From: Calditrichota bacterium
GTDB taxonomy: Bacteria > Calditrichota > Calditrichia > RBG-13-44-9 > J075
Reading direction: 5' to 3'
Assembly: GCA_003695285.1 (NCBI GenBank)
Contig: RFIL01000255.1
Coordinates: 1 to 15,958, forward strand
DNA: 15,958 nt
Numbering within the stretch: position 1 is the stretch's first letter; every line of letters begins with the position of its first letter. The translations under genes were made by a program, and so were the position numbers. The notes under the pieces are model-generated. The model did no database searches, was not told the DNA's origin, and worked only from the letters and a program-made list of their open reading frames with translations. Shown here piece by piece: positions 14,324-15,958 of this stretch.

Positions 14324-15958
14324 ATGAGTGTTTTATACTATTATTTAACCATCAGTTTCATTTTAATAACAGGTTTAACAATGCCGATTGCATCGCAGAA
14401 TAAATTGACCCTTGAGGATATTTTCTCCTCTGAAAAATTTAAAGGTTCGACCATCTCCAATATTCATTGGCTCCCCAACAGTTCCGGATTTATTTACACC
14501 CGGGAACACCCCGGTGAATCCTCTTTCACGATCTTTTATTTTGATTTAGAAAAAAAGACTGAAAAAAAACTGTTGGAACCCGGTGAGTTATTATGGAATG
14601 GCAAACCGGTCGTCATCACAGGATTTCAAACAACCGGGGATAACGATTTTTTACTGTTGCGCGGTCCTCAAAAACACATATGGCGACATTCTTACTCTGC
14701 TCCGTATTACCTCTTTCAAATGTCAACACGGAAATTACTCCCTCTTGCCAAGGGAGATCCGGAGCTACAGAATGTTACCCTTTCTCCAAACGGGAAATGG
14801 GTAGCATATGTAAAACATAACAACTTGTTTGTTGCAGAGGTATCCACCGGAGAGAGCACCCAATTAACTTTTGATGGTTCCTTCAACATTCTAAATGGGG
14901 TGTTTGACTGGGTATATGAAGAAGAATTTGGGAGAGCCGACGCCTTTCACTGGTCTCCGGATAGCCGGTATATTGCCTTCTGGCGCACGGATCAAACACG
15001 AGTAAAAACATTCACCTTACTGGATGAGATGCCCCATTATAGTGTTCCCATCCCGCTTAAATATCCCAAAGTCGGGGAACAAAATGCAATTGTCAAAATT
15101 GGGGTGGTCAACATAAACACACGGGAGACTCAGTGGATTGATATCGGATCTAATGATGATATTTATATCCCTCGAGTACAATGGACGACAGAGCCCAATC
15201 TTTTATCTTTACAACGGTTGAATCGTAAACAGAATCACTGGCAACTGCTTCTTTCCAATCTTTCCAGTGGAGAAACCCGGGTTGTGGTAGAAGATAAAAA
15301 TCAGACCTGGATAGACATTACCGATGATCTCACCTTTGTGCCCGGCACATCCCAATTTGTGTGGAGTTCTGAACGAAGTGGCTATCGGCATCTGTATCTG
15401 ACTGATTATCAAAGCGGAGAAACCCGTGCCCTGACTCAAGGGGAGTGGGAAATATCATCCGTGCTTGGAATAGACACCAATCATCAATGGGTTTATTTTT
15501 ATGGAAAAAAAGATTCTCCTCTTGAGCAACACATTTATCGGGTCTCTCTAAATGGGAAGAAATTCCAAAAGATTTCCGATACCCCGGGATGGCATCAGGC
15601 AGTCTTTTCCCCGAACTTTCAATATTATGTTTCCTTCGATTCAGATGTCAAAACCCCTACCAGAATTGCACTCCGAAAGGCATCCGGAAAACTGATACAC
15701 CAGCTGGAAGAAAATCAGATACCAGCCCTGAAAAATTATCGGATGGTTTATCCTGAATTCCTTACCTTCAAAACCAGTGATGGGGTAACACTGAATGCCT
15801 ATATGATGAAACCGGCCGACTTCGACCCTGCTAAAAAATACCCGGTGATTGTTTACGGATACGGAGGCCCCGGCTCACAAATGGTGCTCAATCGGTGGGG
15901 AATGGGAAGCCGGTTCCGACACGTACAACGGGTTTTATGGCATCAGTATATGACCGAG
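14324..15958 (+). CDS. DPP-IV-type S9 peptidase, 5' part (3' end outside window)
   Basis: The frame is open for 545 codons from ATG 14324 to the right edge without a stop. AGGAG (14314-14318) lies five bases upstream of that ATG. The product begins with a signal-peptide-like segment (hydrophobic 9-20, then IASQNK). The DPP-IV N-terminal beta-propeller (about 40-480) contains DWVYEEEFG (195-203), the diagnostic double-Glu loop that binds the substrate amino group in dipeptidyl peptidase IV, then HWSPDSRYIAFWRTD. The start of the S9 hydrolase domain is visible near the end (KYPVIVYGYGGPGSQ). The catalytic Ser, Asp and His lie beyond the window, so about 170-200 residues are missing. It should remove N-terminal X-Pro or X-Ala dipeptides in the periplasm. 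It is distinct from the S9C-like peptidase upstream, which lacks the EE loop. Confidence 0.92.
   Translation, partial: MSVLYYYLTISFILITGLTMPIASQNKLTLEDIFSSEKFKGSTISNIHWLPNSSGFIYTREHPGESSFTIFYFDLEKKTEKKLLEPGELLWNGKPVVITGFQTTGDNDFLLLRGPQKHIWRHSYSAPYYLFQMSTRKLLPLAKGDPELQNVTLSPNGKWVAYVKHNNLFVAEVSTGESTQLTFDGSFNILNGVFDWVYEEEFGRADAFHWSPDSRYIAFWRTDQTRVKTFTLLDEMPHYSVPIPLKYPKVGEQNAIVKIGVVNINTRETQWIDIGSNDDIYIPRVQWTTEPNLLSLQRLNRKQNHWQLLLSNLSSGETRVVVEDKNQTWIDITDDLTFVPGTSQFVWSSERSGYRHLYLTDYQSGETRALTQGEWEISSVLGIDTNHQWVYFYGKKDSPLEQHIYRVSLNGKKFQKISDTPGWHQAVFSPNFQYYVSFDSDVKTPTRIALRKASGKLIHQLEENQIPALKNYRMVYPEFLTFKTSDGVTLNAYMMKPADFDPAKKYPVIVYGYGGPGSQMVLNRWGMGSRFRHVQRVLWHQYMTE

Noticed and set aside
1..15958. CRISPR array, insertion sequence, toxin-antitoxin or phage genes
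   Set aside because: No regularly spaced direct repeats, transposase or integrase motifs, terminal inverted repeats or small paired genes were seen on either strand.

Overview
The window looks like a chromosomal, mostly vertically inherited stretch from a free-living, probably marine or sedimentary bacterium of the Fibrobacterota-Chlorobiota-Bacteroidota (FCB) assemblage. Three things point there: a GldC-family protein (8999-9331), a secreted metalloprotease-like protein ending in a FlgD-like/type IX secretion-like C-terminal domain (2134-3822), and a PDZ/radical-SAM/DUF512 protein overlapping der. Clear Shine-Dalgarno sequences (AGGAGG, AAGGAG, AGGAG) and moderate GC argue against a typical Bacteroidia member. 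They fit better a deep FCB lineage such as Calditrichota, KSB1 or Marinimicrobia. That placement is inference, not proof.

Layout, left to right. The 3' part of a PhzF-family isomerase enters from the left edge on the + strand and converges on a minus-strand block. In transcription order that block is a radical SAM DUF512 protein (5147-6463), the ribosome-assembly GTPase der (3862-5178, overlapping it by 32 bases), a secreted metalloprotease-like protein (2134-3822) and a TrmA/RlmD-type RNA uridine methyltransferase (665-2029). The last two could be read through from the same promoter. Three of the four genes touch translation or ribosome maturation, or travel with such genes. Next, also on the minus strand, is a nine-heme c-type cytochrome lipoprotein (6755-8524) with its own terminator and a 474-base gene-free leader region that contains nested inverted repeats. 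gldC lies upstream of that region, divergent from a flavodoxin-fold NAD(P)H-dependent reductase (9467-10213).

The right third holds exported-protein degradation and ion transport. A minus-strand S9 prolyl-oligopeptidase-type peptidase (10263-12305) is divergent from a NhaD/ArsB/CitM-type sodium:proton antiporter (12572-14170). The antiporter has a strong terminator and is followed by a DPP-IV-type S9 peptidase (14324 to the right edge, incomplete). Both peptidases have export signals and probably process peptides in the periplasm or at the envelope.

I see no insertion sequence, CRISPR array, tRNA, rRNA, prophage or defence island. The window is largely ordinary. The parts most worth a second look are the gene-free region at 8525-8998, the multiheme lipoprotein, the isolated gldC, the HEFNH metalloprotease and sequence departures in the DUF512 protein and Der.
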